Positions 15,928 to 26,682 of a stretch of DNA of 38,251 nucleotides are shown piece by piece (position 1 is the stretch's first letter; each line of letters begins with the position of its first letter). Source of the DNA: Betaproteobacteria bacterium (GTDB taxonomy: Bacteria; Pseudomonadota; Gammaproteobacteria; Burkholderiales; SG8-41); the NCBI GenBank assembly GCA_025356695.1, contig JANXSE010000104.1, positions 1 through 38,251 of the forward strand. The letters are read 5' to 3'. The translations under genes and the position numbers were made by a program. The notes under the pieces are model-generated. The model saw nothing but the letters and a program-made list of their open reading frames with translations, was not told the origin of the DNA and made no database searches.

Positions 15928-16752
15928 CTAGTCCCACGCCGGTGCGCGACCGGCAGGGTTCGCGATGCGGCCGTCCGGGCGCTTCAGTGCGTGGATGCGC
16001 TGCATTTCTTCGCTGCTCAGCGTGAAGTCGAACACTGCCAGGCTTTCGGCCATGTGTTTGGCGTCGGCCGAGCGCGGGATCGGTGCGACGATGTCCTGCT
16101 GGATCAGCCAGCGCAGCGCGATCTGCGCAATGCTGCGACCCTTGGCGCGCGCAATCTCGGCGAGCACCGGATCGTTGAAGACGCCACCGCGCGCGAGCGG
16201 ACAGTAGGCCATGAAGATCAGGCCTTTTTCGTGGCAATGCGCAAGCATCCTGCTCTGGTCGAGGTAGGGATGGTATTCGGCCTGCAGCACCGAGAACTGC
16301 TCGGGGCACAGCCGCATCGCCTCGTCGAGCAGCGCGATGTTGAAATTGGCGACGCCGACGAAGCGCGTCTTGCCTTCGCGTTTGGCTTTGGCCAGTGCGC
16401 CCATGGTTTCTTCGAGCGGGACGTTGTCGATAGTCGGCCAGTGCACCAGCAGCAGATCAACGTAATCGGTCTGCAGGCGGGTGAGGCTTTCTTCGACCGA
16501 GCGTGCGAAGTCCGCGGCGCGCAGATACTCGTGCGAAACCTTGGTGGTCAGAAAAATGTCCGTGCGCGGCACGCCGGATTTTTTGATGCCGTTGCCCACA
16601 CCCTGTTCGGAGCCGTACTTCCATGCAGTGTCGACGTGGCGGTAGCCCAGTTGCAGGGCGGTGGCAACGACGTCGGTACAGTCGCCAAGTTGCGAGGTGC
16701 CGAAACCGATGGTGGGGATGCTGGCGCCGTGCGCCGTAAGACTGGGGATCAT
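15928..16752 (-). CDS. aldo/keto reductase
   Basis: This is a 274-residue NADPH-dependent oxidoreductase with a TIM-barrel fold. The start ATG 16752 is preceded by CAGGAACACACGC; the open frame upstream is arginine-rich and lies antisense in the next gene, so it is not used. Family motifs are IPTIGFGTSQLGD, the catalytic Asp and Tyr in YRHVDTAWKYGSE, the catalytic Lys in LTTKVS and the His in LLLVHWP. Near the C-terminus, PIPRSADAKHMAESL is the NADP-binding loop. It reduces aldehydes, ketones or keto acids in the cytoplasm; 2,5-diketogluconate reductase-like enzymes are the nearest group by eye. A hairpin precedes the gene and a Bug receptor follows it. Confidence 0.93.
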   Translation of the reverse strand: MIPSLTAHGASIPTIGFGTSQLGDCTDVVATALQLGYRHVDTAWKYGSEQGVGNGIKKSGVPRTDIFLTTKVSHEYLRAADFARSVEESLTRLQTDYVDLLLVHWPTIDNVPLEETMGALAKAKREGKTRFVGVANFNIALLDEAMRLCPEQFSVLQAEYHPYLDQSRMLAHCHEKGLIFMAYCPLARGGVFNDPVLAEIARAKGRSIAQIALRWLIQQDIVAPIPRSADAKHMAESLAVFDFTLSSEEMQRIHALKRPDGRIANPAGRAPAWD

Positions 16753-16770
16753 GCGTGTGTTCCTGAATCG

Positions 16771-16798
16771 AATGCTCCGCGCGAAAGCGCGGAGCATT
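16771..16798. other. perfect GC-rich hairpin with GAAA loop
   Basis: AATGCTCCGCGC pairs perfectly with GCGCGGAGCATT (12 bp) around a GAAA tetraloop. It lies between the stop of the secreted unknown gene and the start of the aldo/keto reductase, both minus strand. No T run follows on either strand, so an mRNA processing or stability element is as likely as a terminator. Confidence 0.6.
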
Positions 16799-16810
16799 GC
16801 GCGGTCGGTA

Positions 16811-17503
16811 TCAGGGCTGCGGCTGTTGGGCGGCTTGTGCCGCGAGGTTTTTGCAAATGGTCGTGTCGAGAATGTCTGCCGCGACGGCCTTGCTGTCGGC
16901 ATCGAGTTTGCCGCCGGCGAGCGCTTGTTTCGCCGATTCGCAGTGCTGGCGTTTTTCCGTCTCCGGTGTGCTGAACGAAAACAGCGATACCGCCGCGCGT
17001 GATTTGCGCAGGCTTGCACCCACGTATTCGCGCTTGATCATGAGCGCCATCAATTCGTTGGCGCGGTAGGAATCGGCCACCCCGCCGGTGAGGAAGCCGC
17101 CGACGTCGATTTTGTTGTAGATGTCGAAGGCGCGTGCCGTGGCCAGATTGCTGGTGTCGACGCCGCGTTCGAGCAGGCGCAGGGCGATTTTCGATTTGGT
17201 GACCGACGCCAGTTCGCGCAGACCGTCGGGCGGATCGTTGCCAAGCAGCACGGCTGCGGCCTCGGCGCAGACGTCACCGCTGGATTTGCCGCTGGCGACC
17301 TCGGTTTCGCAGCGCGTTTTCAGGGTCGCATAGACCTCGTTATTTGCGCTGGGTTTCGTGCTGATCGTCGTGAATGAAACGCCATCGCTCGGTTGCGGGC
17401 CCTGATATTCGCCCATTTGCGCAAACGCGATCGAAGTGGCGAGGGTACAAAGCAGGGTACTTGCGACCTTGAATACGGGCGTGCGGTTTGTGCTTGCGTG
17501 CAT
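16811..17503 (-). CDS. secreted protein of unknown function, 230 residues
   Basis: The product starts with a signal peptide (basic start MHASTNRTPVFKV, hydrophobic to about residue 28, cleavage near AFA before QMGEY). The mature part is predicted mostly helical and contains four cysteines (65, 79, 188, 217), an even number consistent with two disulfide bonds in the periplasm. The segment CETEVASGKSSGDVCAEAA has the look of a helical repeat unit such as Sel1, but I cannot show a full repeat. The C-terminus is Q/P-rich (AAQAAQQPQP). No catalytic motif is recognised. It is upstream of, and probably on the same transcript as, the aldo/keto reductase, separated by a stable hairpin. Confidence 0.72.
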   Translation of the reverse strand: MHASTNRTPVFKVASTLLCTLATSIAFAQMGEYQGPQPSDGVSFTTISTKPSANNEVYATLKTRCETEVASGKSSGDVCAEAAAVLLGNDPPDGLRELASVTKSKIALRLLERGVDTSNLATARAFDIYNKIDVGGFLTGGVADSYRANELMALMIKREYVGASLRKSRAAVSLFSFSTPETEKRQHCESAKQALAGGKLDADSKAVAADILDTTICKNLAAQAAQQPQP

Positions 17504-17621
17504 GGGGCCTCCGGTGCTGTGGGTTGTTTTTAACGGTACGAAGATGCGGATTATGCCGCAAGTGACGGGCGAATCCCAATCGCGTGCAGCAGGCCCCCGC
17601 CCGCGCCCGTCGTGAATTGAT

Positions 17622-17627
17622 TACACT
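17622..17627 (+). promoter_or_regulatory. possible -10 box (TACACT) for the cupin gene
   Basis: TACACT stands 39 nt before the ATG at 17666. The same hexamer is found upstream of the small lipoprotein at 2693. No clear -35 element is seen. Confidence 0.35.
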
Positions 17628-17665
17628 CCGGTTTGCGCAAGTCGTTCAATCAGAAGGAGGCGGTC

Positions 17666-18130
17666 ATGGAAGTGAAATCCACATTACAAGTCATCAATCA
17701 GGCGGACTGTCCCGGGCGCCGCGGCGTCACCGACGGCCAGACCTATCAGCGCCTGGTGGGCTGGCCCGAAGTCAACGCAACCGACCGTGTGCGGCTGGGC
17801 CGCGCCACCTACAAGCCTGGCACCTACGAGCAGCTGCACTGGCACCCGATCGAGGCCTGTTATTACGTCATCGCCGGGCACGCGACGGTGCGCGACTTCA
17901 ACGGCAAGGAATTCGAGGTCGGCCCCGGTTCCATGATCTATGCACCACCCGGCATCGCCGGCGCGCATGAATGGGAGGTCAAGGAGTACCTCGAACTGCT
18001 CGACATCCGCGCGACCAATGAAACCAACCGCAAGATCCAGTATACGGTCGACAAGAAAACAAAACGTTCCTATATCGATCTGGAAGACCTGCATTATCGC
18101 GATGCGATCAGCTTCAAATCGCACTATTAA
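17666..18130 (+). CDS. cupin-domain protein
   Basis: This is a 154-residue single-domain cupin. AAGGAGG five bases upstream of ATG 17666 is an ideal ribosome site. Cupin motif 1 is GTYEQLHWHPIEACYYVIAG with metal ligands His58, His60 and Glu63. Motif 2 is GSMIYAPPGIAGAHEW with His101. The full metal-binding set is therefore present. Cupins of this size include dioxygenases, isomerases and sensory proteins; the substrate is unknown. The protein is cytoplasmic with no signal peptide. A Bug receptor gene starts 37 nt after its stop, followed by a hydroxyacid dehydrogenase, so the three probably form one operon for uptake and use of a small acid. Confidence 0.87.
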   Translation: MEVKSTLQVINQADCPGRRGVTDGQTYQRLVGWPEVNATDRVRLGRATYKPGTYEQLHWHPIEACYYVIAGHATVRDFNGKEFEVGPGSMIYAPPGIAGAHEWEVKEYLELLDIRATNETNRKIQYTVDKKTKRSYIDLEDLHYRDAISFKSHY

Positions 18131-18167
18131 GAGCAGGATTCGGGATTGAGGATTGAGAGGGTCAGCG

Positions 18168-19136
18168 ATGAAATTGCGTGCGGGTAGATTAGCAGGTGTA
18201 GCGGCATTTTTGTTGAGTGCCGGCATGGCGGTGGCGCAAACCTATCCGTCGAAAGCAATACGCATGGTGATGCCGTTCCCGCCGGGCGGCCCGACCGACA
18301 TCGTCGGCCGTCTGGTGGCGCAGAAACTGTCCGAGCAGATCGGGCAGTCGGTGGTGGCCGACAGCCGGCCAGGTGCCAGCGGCAACGTCGGCCTTGAGAT
18401 CGCCTCGAAGGCGCCTGCAGACGGTTACACCATCGTGCTGAGTTCGCCGGTAATCGCGTTGAGCCCGCTGCTCTACGGCAAGCTCAATTACGATCCATGG
18501 AAGGACCTCGCGCCGATCGCGCTGGTCGGCGCGGTGCGCAACGTGCTGGTGGTGCATCCGTCGGTGCCGGCGAAAGATCTGAAGGAACTGGTGGCGATTG
18601 CGCGCAAACAACCGGGTAAGCTGAGCTACGGTTCCGGCGGCATCGGCACCACCACGCATCTGGCGCCGGAGCTCTTCAAGAGTCTGGAGAAACTCGACAT
18701 CCTGCACGTGCCGTACAAGGGTTCGGGGCTGGCGCTGATCGGACTGGCCAGCGGACAGGTCGATATGGAAGTAGTGGCTGCGCCCGTTGCGCTCGGCCAG
18801 GTGCAATCCAAACGCGTGCGCGCCATCGCGGTGCTGTCGCCCGAGCGGCTGGCCGATTATCCCGGTGTGGCGACAACCAGGGAGCAGGGCTTTGCCAATT
18901 TTGAAATCAGTGTCTGGTACGGCATCCTTGCGCCCACCGGCACGCCGCGCGACATCATCAACCGACTGAATGCCGAATTGAACAAAGCAGTGCTCGCGCC
19001 GGACATGAAACCGCGTTTCGCGCAGGCCGGCGTCGAGCCGCTGACCAGCACGCCGGAGGAATTCGGCCGCTTCATTCAGAGCGAGGCGGCGCGTTTCGGC
19101 AAGGTCATCAAGGAAGCCGGTATCCGCGGTGAATAG
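18168..19136 (+). CDS. Bug/TctC-family periplasmic binding protein
   Basis: This is a 322-residue Bug receptor. ATG 18168 is preferred over the in-frame TTG 15 nt earlier because it gives a compact signal peptide (MKLRAGRLAGVAAFLLSAGM, cleavage near AVAQ) and GAGAGG lies upstream. Mature motifs are IRMVMPFPPGGPTDIVGR, DSRPGASGNVGLEIAS, LHVPYKGSGLALIGL and VWYGILAPTGTPRD. All canonical loops are retained, unlike the receptors at 667 and 1648. It sits between a cupin gene and a 2-hydroxyacid dehydrogenase gene that starts 15 nt after its stop, so an alpha-hydroxy or alpha-keto acid is a reasonable ligand guess. Confidence 0.94.
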   Translation: MKLRAGRLAGVAAFLLSAGMAVAQTYPSKAIRMVMPFPPGGPTDIVGRLVAQKLSEQIGQSVVADSRPGASGNVGLEIASKAPADGYTIVLSSPVIALSPLLYGKLNYDPWKDLAPIALVGAVRNVLVVHPSVPAKDLKELVAIARKQPGKLSYGSGGIGTTTHLAPELFKSLEKLDILHVPYKGSGLALIGLASGQVDMEVVAAPVALGQVQSKRVRAIAVLSPERLADYPGVATTREQGFANFEISVWYGILAPTGTPRDIINRLNAELNKAVLAPDMKPRFAQAGVEPLTSTPEEFGRFIQSEAARFGKVIKEAGIRGE

Positions 19137-19151
19137 CTGAAACGAACGGGC

Positions 19152-20090
19152 ATGACAAAACCTGATTTACTGTTGACGCGCGCGATTTACGAACCGGCGG
19201 TGGCCGCGCTGGAGCGCGATTACACGCTGCACAAGCTGTGGCAGGCCGCTGATGCCGCGCAGATGCTGCGCGACGTCGGCCCGCGCATACGCGCGCTGGT
19301 AACGCCGGGCATCACCGGTTTTACGTGCGCACAGATCGAAGCGCTGCCCAAACTCGAAATCATCGCGATGTTCGGCAGCAACACGACGCTCGATCTGGCG
19401 CCGGCGCGCGAGCGCGGCATCCCGGTGACCAATACGCCGGATTCGATTGCCGGCGGCGTGGCCGATCTGGCGCTCGGTCTGATGATCGCGTCGATGCGGC
19501 GCATCAGCGAGGGCGACCGCTATGTGCGTAGCGGCACGTGGCCGACTTCGACGCCGCCGGTGGGGCGCGAAGTGCGCGGCAAGGTTTGCGGCATCGTCGG
19601 GCTCGGCCGCATCGGCCTGGCGGTGGCGCAACGCGCCGCTGCCTGCGAAATGACGGTGCGTTATCAGGGGCCGCGTCGCAAGCCGGACATGGCGTATCCG
19701 TATCACGACGATGTGTTGAGTCTGGCGCGCGAAAGCGATTGTCTGGTGGTGACCTGTCCGCTGACGCCGGCGACGCGCAATTTGATCGACGCCAAAGTTC
19801 TGGATGCGCTGGGTGCCGATGGTTTCCTCGTCAACGTCGCGCGCGGACCGATTGTCGATGAAGATGCATTGATCGACGCGCTGACGGAAAAACGCATCGC
19901 CGGCGCCGGGCTTGACGTGTTTCGCGACGAGCCGCGCGTGCCCGATGCGCTATTGGCGCTGAATAACGTCGTGATGACGCCGCACGTCGGTTCCACCACG
20001 CTGGAGATCCGCGAAGAACGCAAGCGCAAGGTGCTGGAGAATCTGCGCGCGCATTTCGCCGGCGAGCCGCTGCTCTCGCCGTTGCCCTGA
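19152..20090 (+). CDS. D-2-hydroxyacid dehydrogenase (glyoxylate/hydroxypyruvate reductase type)
   Basis: This is a 312-residue cytoplasmic NAD(P)-dependent dehydrogenase. It has the nucleotide motif GLGRIG (residues 150-155) and the catalytic trio Arg231 (NVARGPIVDE), Glu260 (FRDEPRVP) and His278 (TPHVGST). After the second beta strand of the Rossmann fold the sequence is YQGPRRK rather than an acidic residue, which favours NADPH. This pattern fits hydroxypyruvate/glyoxylate reductases of the GhrB kind. It follows the Bug gene by 15 nt. The convergent neighbour is a glycerate kinase, with 9 nt between the stops, so the product could be D-glycerate. The assignment within the superfamily is inferred. 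Confidence 0.92.
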   Translation: MTKPDLLLTRAIYEPAVAALERDYTLHKLWQAADAAQMLRDVGPRIRALVTPGITGFTCAQIEALPKLEIIAMFGSNTTLDLAPARERGIPVTNTPDSIAGGVADLALGLMIASMRRISEGDRYVRSGTWPTSTPPVGREVRGKVCGIVGLGRIGLAVAQRAAACEMTVRYQGPRRKPDMAYPYHDDVLSLARESDCLVVTCPLTPATRNLIDAKVLDALGADGFLVNVARGPIVDEDALIDALTEKRIAGAGLDVFRDEPRVPDALLALNNVVMTPHVGSTTLEIREERKRKVLENLRAHFAGEPLLSPLP

Positions 20091-20099
20091 ACCGCCGGC

Positions 20100-21374
20100 T
20101 TACGCGTTGATCAGGACGACGCGGTAGTCGTTGACGTTGGTGCGCGTCGGTCCGGTGACGATGAGATCGTCGAGCGCGACAAAAAATCCGTAACCGTCGT
20201 TGTCGATCAGCCGCGCGGCGGCATCGATATTGAGTGCGGCTGCGCGCGACAAGGTGTCAGGCGCGGTGATCGCGCCGGCATTGTCTTCGCTGCCGTCGAT
20301 GCCGTCGGTGTCGGCCGCCAATGCGTGAACGCCGGCAAGACCATTCAGTTCTTTCGTCAACGCCAGCAGAAATTCCGCGCAGCGTCCGCCGCGGCCGTTG
20401 CCGCGCACGGTGACCGTGCATTCGCCGCCGGAGATGATCGCCAGTGGCACCGGCCACGGCAGACTGCGTGCGTTGACTTCGCGCGCCAGTGCGGCGTGCA
20501 GGGCGGCGATATCGCGCGCTTCGCCGGTAACGCTGTCGCCGAGTACCACGGCACGCACACCATTGCTTTCGAAAAAACGCGCGGCGGCCTGCAGCGACTG
20601 CTGTGCGGTGGCGATGACACGGTTTTCGGTGCGCGAGAATGCGGGGTCGCCGGGTTTCGGCGTTTCGCCGAGTTCGCCGCGCACGCCACGCTGCAATGTT
20701 TCCATGACGGCCGGCGGCACGGCGCATCGGTAGCGCGCGAGGATTTCCAAAGCATCAGCGTAGGTGGTCGGATCGGGCGCGCAGGGGCCGGAGGCGATGT
20801 GCGTCGGGTCGTCGCCGGTGACATCCGAAATGACCAGCGCGTGGATCTGCGCGGCGCAGGCAGCGGCGAGCCGTCCGCCCTGGATGGCCGACAGATGTTT
20901 TCTGACGGTATTGATTTCCTGGATCGCCGCGCCGCTGTGCAACAGCGCCTGCGTCACCGTTTTCAGGTCGGCCATCGCGATCGATGCCGCCGGCAGCGAC
21001 AGCAGGCTAGAGCCGCCGCCCGAGACGAGCGCGAGCAGGAGATCGTCTTTGGACAATTGTTTGACCGCGGCAAAAATTTCTCGTGCTGCGGATTCGCCGG
21101 CGGCATCGGGTACCGGGTGGCCGGCTTCGACGACTTTGATGCGTGTGGTCGGCAGGCCGTGGCCATAACGCGTGATGACGGTGCCTTCAAGCGGGGCGTT
21201 TGCGGGCCAGTGTTGTTCGACCGCCAACGCCATCGAGGCCGCGGCCTTGCCGGCGCCGATCACCAGCGTGCGGCCTTTTGGGGGCACGGGAAGCTGCGGC
21301 GGCACGATCTGCAATGGATCGGCCGCAGCCACCGCCGCTTTGAAACTGCCGAGCAATAGTTCGCGCGGATTCAT
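20100..21374 (-). CDS. glycerate 2-kinase (DUF4147/MOFRL family, TtuD type)
   Basis: This is a 424-residue protein. The chosen start ATG 21374 gives MNPRELLLGSFKAAVAAADP, the usual beginning of the family; the longer frame runs into uvrA. Motifs include LVIGAGKAAASMALAVE, ALVSGGGSSLLSLPA, the SDVTGDDPTHIASGP stretch and, near the end, SGGECTVTVRGNGRGGRC and ADTDGIDGSEDNAGA. These identify the N-terminal DUF4147 kinase domain and the C-terminal MOFRL domain. The enzyme phosphorylates D-glycerate to 2-phosphoglycerate with ATP. Older annotations call this family hydroxypyruvate reductase (TtuD), which is misleading. It starts 19 nt after uvrA on the same strand and converges with the hydroxyacid dehydrogenase. 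Confidence 0.93.
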   Translation of the reverse strand: MNPRELLLGSFKAAVAAADPLQIVPPQLPVPPKGRTLVIGAGKAAASMALAVEQHWPANAPLEGTVITRYGHGLPTTRIKVVEAGHPVPDAAGESAAREIFAAVKQLSKDDLLLALVSGGGSSLLSLPAASIAMADLKTVTQALLHSGAAIQEINTVRKHLSAIQGGRLAAACAAQIHALVISDVTGDDPTHIASGPCAPDPTTYADALEILARYRCAVPPAVMETLQRGVRGELGETPKPGDPAFSRTENRVIATAQQSLQAAARFFESNGVRAVVLGDSVTGEARDIAALHAALAREVNARSLPWPVPLAIISGGECTVTVRGNGRGGRCAEFLLALTKELNGLAGVHALAADTDGIDGSEDNAGAITAPDTLSRAAALNIDAAARLIDNDGYGFFVALDDLIVTGPTRTNVNDYRVVLINA

Positions 21375-21393
21375 CGTCTCTCTAGACAGCGCC

Positions 21394-24267
<2,874 letters not shown>

Positions 24268-24316
24268 AGGGTCCCTAAGTGCCGGTCGCGCTGACAAGCG
24301 GCGCAGCCAAACCTGC

Positions 24317-24323
24317 TAATATA
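24317..24323. promoter_or_regulatory. overlapping -10 boxes of the uvrA and MFS promoters
   Basis: On the plus strand TG-C-TAATAT forms an extended -10 (TG at 24314, hexamer 24317-24322) about 37 nt before the MFS start. On the minus strand TATATT (24323-24318) faces uvrA, about 50 nt before its start. CTGACA at 24291-24296 is a poor-spaced plus-strand -35 candidate. Confidence 0.5.
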
Positions 24324-24358
24324 CGCGACCTTGAAGTCTTTTCCCACGCCGTTGCAAT

Positions 24359-25558
24359 ATGCCCTCCGCTGACCGCATGACCCCGCCCGAACTGCGCGCA
24401 AGCATCGGGCTGGCTTCGATCTTCGGCCTGCGCATGCTCGGCATGTTTGTCATCCTGCCTGTATTTGCGATTTATGCAGAAACGCTGCGTGGCGGTGACG
24501 ATCTCACCCTGGTCGGTTTTGCGATCGGTGCCTACGGCCTGACGCAGGCGGTGCTGCAAATCCCGTTCGGCTGGTTGTCCGACCGTTACGGCCGCAAGCC
24601 GGTGATTTACTGCGGGCTCGTCATCTTTGCGCTCGGCAGTTTCATCGCTGCGGCGGCCGATTCGATTGGTGGTGTGATCGCCGGCCGGATCTTGCAGGGC
24701 GCCGGCGCGATTTCGGCGGTGGTCATTGCATTGACGGCCGATTTGACGCGCGAGACCCAGCGCACCAAGGCGATGGCGATGATCGGCTCGACCATCGGGC
24801 TGACGTTCGCGCTGTCGCTGGTGGCCAGCCCCTGGCTCAATCAACTGATCGGTGTGCGTGGCATTTTTGCGCTGACCGGTATTCTTTCGTTGCTGGCGAT
24901 CGGTGTTGTTTACGCCGTGGTGCCGGCCGCCCCGCCGATGGTGAAGCACGCCGCTGACGATTCAATGAGCCTGCTGAAACTATTGCGCGATCCGCAACTG
25001 GCCCGCCTCAATTTCGGTATTTTTGCATTGCATGCCGTGCTGATGGCGCTGTTTATCGTCGTGCCGCTGTCCCTGCGCGACGGCGGACTCGGCGTCGACC
25101 GTCATTGGCAGGTTTACCTGCCGGTGATGCTCGGTTCGTTTGTGGTGATGCTGCCGCCGGTGATCATTGCGGAACGGCGCGGTCGCCTCAAGGCGGTGTT
25201 CGCCGGGGCGGTGGCGGTGTTGCTGGTCGGGCACATCGCGATGCCCTGGCTGCTCGGCAGCACCAACGCAATCATCGTGTTTCTGCTGATTTTCTTCAGC
25301 GCCTTCAATGTCCTCGAGGCCATGCTGCCCTCGCTGACCTCGAAACTGGCACCGCCCTCTGCCAAGGGCGCGGCCATGGGGATCTACAGCAGCATCCAGT
25401 TTCTCGGCACTTTTGCGGGGGCCGCCAGCGGCGGTTTTCTCTATCATCGCTTTGGCACGAACGGTGTTTTTGTGTTTGACGTCACGTTGCTGGCGGTCTG
25501 GCTGGTATTAGCCTTAGGTATGACGGCGCCGCGCCGGCCGGCGGCGTTGAACACTTAA
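24359..25558 (+). CDS. MFS transporter (YajR-like)
   Basis: This is a 399-residue membrane protein with about 12 hydrophobic helices. It carries MFS motif A as [12 protein letters not shown] (residues 71-82) between helices 2 and 3, and [17 protein letters not shown] in helix 4, a drug/H+ antiporter-like pattern. The sequence resembles YajR-type exporters but stops at about residue 399, lacking their C-terminal cytoplasmic domain. The substrate is unknown. ATG 24359 is used; ATG 24377 (MTPPELR) is a good alternative and neither has a strong ribosome site. The position between uvrA and ssb is a recurring arrangement in betaproteobacteria, in my recollection. Confidence 0.92.
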   Translation: MPSADRMTPPELRASIGLASIFGLRMLGMFVILPVFAIYAETLRGGDDLTLVGFAIGAYGLTQAVLQIPFGWLSDRYGRKPVIYCGLVIFALGSFIAAAADSIGGVIAGRILQGAGAISAVVIALTADLTRETQRTKAMAMIGSTIGLTFALSLVASPWLNQLIGVRGIFALTGILSLLAIGVVYAVVPAAPPMVKHAADDSMSLLKLLRDPQLARLNFGIFALHAVLMALFIVVPLSLRDGGLGVDRHWQVYLPVMLGSFVVMLPPVIIAERRGRLKAVFAGAVAVLLVGHIAMPWLLGSTNAIIVFLLIFFSAFNVLEAMLPSLTSKLAPPSAKGAAMGIYSSIQFLGTFAGAASGGFLYHRFGTNGVFVFDVTLLAVWLVLALGMTAPRRPAALNT

Positions 25559-25574
25559 CACGTGATACGATACT
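25547..25574 (+). promoter_or_regulatory. candidate sigma-70 promoter for ssb
   Basis: TTGAAC (25547-25552) and GATACT (25569-25574) are spaced 16 nt apart, ending 31 nt before the ssb ATG. The -35 lies within the last codons of the MFS gene. A second possible -10, TACGAT, overlaps at 25566. Confidence 0.45.
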
Positions 25575-25605
25575 TTTTGCTTGCCTCAATTCTGGGAGAC
25601 ACCAC

Positions 25606-26094
25606 ATGGCATCAGTCAACAAAGTCATTTTGATCGGCAACCTCGGCGCCGACCCTGAAACGCGTTTTCTGCCGAGTGGCGATGCCGTTGCGAACATCCG
25701 GATCGCCACCACGGACACCTGGAAGGACAAAAGCGGCGAGAAGCAGGAGCACACTGAATGGCACCGCGTGTCTTTCTTCGGCAAGCTGGCCGAGATCGCC
25801 GGTGAATACCTGAAAAAGGGCTCGCCGGTCTATATCGAGGGTCGCATCCGTACCCGCAAGTGGCAGGACAAGGAAGGCCAGGACCGTTATTCGACCGAAA
25901 TCGTCGCTGATCGCATGCAACTGCTGGGCAGCCGCGGCGGTGCCGGTGGCGGCGACGCGATGCCACGCGAAGCCCGCGAACCACGCGGTGGCGGCGAAGG
26001 CGGTGCTGGCGCTGGTAGTGGCGGCGCCAAACCGGCGGCCAAAAAAGGCGGCGGCGCCTCGTTTGACGACATGGACGACGATATTCCGTTTTAG
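25606..26094 (+). CDS. ssb: single-stranded DNA-binding protein
   Basis: This is a 162-residue SSB. The OB-fold domain (about 1-110) starts [20 protein letters not shown] and includes [20 protein letters not shown] and [21 protein letters not shown] flexible glycine/alanine-rich linker follows (about 113-150), then the acidic tip MDDDIPF that recruits repair and replication proteins. The length is normal for the class. GGGAGAC before ATG 25606 is the ribosome site. The protein coats single-stranded DNA as a tetramer during replication, recombination and repair. A stable hairpin follows the gene. Confidence 0.98.
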   Translation: MASVNKVILIGNLGADPETRFLPSGDAVANIRIATTDTWKDKSGEKQEHTEWHRVSFFGKLAEIAGEYLKKGSPVYIEGRIRTRKWQDKEGQDRYSTEIVADRMQLLGSRGGAGGGDAMPREAREPRGGGEGGAGAGSGGAKPAAKKGGGASFDDMDDDIPF

Positions 26095-26125
26095 AATACA
26101 CTACCGTTTTAGGCTGTTTTCCGCT

Positions 26126-26149
26126 GCGCCGGCGGCTTTCCGCCGGCGC
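26126..26149 (+). terminator. GC-rich hairpin after ssb
   Basis: GCGCCGGCGG pairs perfectly with CCGCCGGCGC (10 bp) around CTTT, 32 nt after the ssb stop. Only a weak T-rich stretch (GTTGTTCCCC) follows, so it is a probable but imperfect terminator. Confidence 0.6.
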
Positions 26150-26191
26150 CGTTGTTCCCCCGGCATCCCCCCTGTAACGCCTCCTTTCCGC

Positions 26192-26197
26192 TATAAT
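26192..26197 (+). promoter_or_regulatory. consensus -10 box (TATAAT) for the fmdB-like gene
   Basis: A perfect TATAAT lies 28 nt before ATG 26225, in the ssb-fmdB gap and downstream of the ssb hairpin. TGTAAC at 26173 is a poorly spaced -35 candidate (13 nt). Confidence 0.55.
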
Positions 26198-26224
26198 TCC
26201 GCCCTCTAAAACTGGGGGCGTGTT

Positions 26225-26587
26225 ATGCCGATTTACGAATATCGTTGCGCCGCCTGCGGGTTCCAAAAAGAGTATCTGCAGAAGATGAGTGACGCGCTGC
26301 TGACCGATTGCCCGGAATGCGGCAAGGCCAGCTTCAATAAAATGGTGACGGCGGCCGGCTTTCAACTGAAGGGCAGCGGCTGGTATGTAACCGATTTCAG
26401 GCAGGGTTCCAAGCCGGCAACCGGCACCGCCGCCGCGGCGAAGACCGACGGCGACGCCAAAACGGAAACCAAGTCCGAAACCAGCACGACTGCCGACAGC
26501 AAACCGGCCGCGGATGCGCCGGCGAAAAAAGCCGAACCGTCGAGCACCACGACGCCGGCTGGCAGCACCGCGTCGAGCGGCACCTGA
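26225..26587 (+). CDS. FmdB-family zinc ribbon protein
   Basis: This is a 120-residue protein. The first 45 residues form the FmdB/CxxC regulatory-type zinc ribbon: MPIYEYRCAACG with Cys8 and Cys11, and CPECG with Cys29 and Cys32, followed by GFQLKGSGWYVTDF. The rest (about 60-120) is a disordered tail of alanine, threonine, lysine and glutamate, typical of betaproteobacterial members. FmdB was first noted as a putative regulator of formamidase, but the function of these proteins is not established. ACTGGGGGCGTGTT precedes the ATG. It sits directly before DUF502 and aspS, an order I regard as conserved in the class. Confidence 0.93.
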   Translation: MPIYEYRCAACGFQKEYLQKMSDALLTDCPECGKASFNKMVTAAGFQLKGSGWYVTDFRQGSKPATGTAAAAKTDGDAKTETKSETSTTADSKPAADAPAKKAEPSSTTTPAGSTASSGT

Positions 26588-26608
26588 GCGGCGTGCTTAA
26601 CGCAGTGT

Positions 26609-26630
26609 CGCGCCGGCGACTGCCGGCGCG
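26609..26630 (+). terminator. hairpin between fmdB-like and DUF502 genes
   Basis: CGCGCCGGC pairs with GCCGGCGCG (9 bp) around GACT. No T run follows, so it may attenuate or stabilise rather than terminate. Confidence 0.4.
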
Positions 26631-26682
26631 CATTGCCGGTGCGCGGTAAACGGTCGGAAACCAAACAGGCAGCGGGGTTGAG

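Noticed and set aside
16753..17019. N-terminal extension of the aldo/keto reductase frame
   Set aside because: It is arginine-rich, lies antisense to or overlaps the upstream gene and hairpin, and the family N-terminus begins at MIPSLTAHG with a ribosome site before it.
17666..20090. Cupin-Bug-dehydrogenase read as a regulated novel operon with its own regulator
   Set aside because: No transcription factor gene is present in or near it, so no regulatory system can be claimed.
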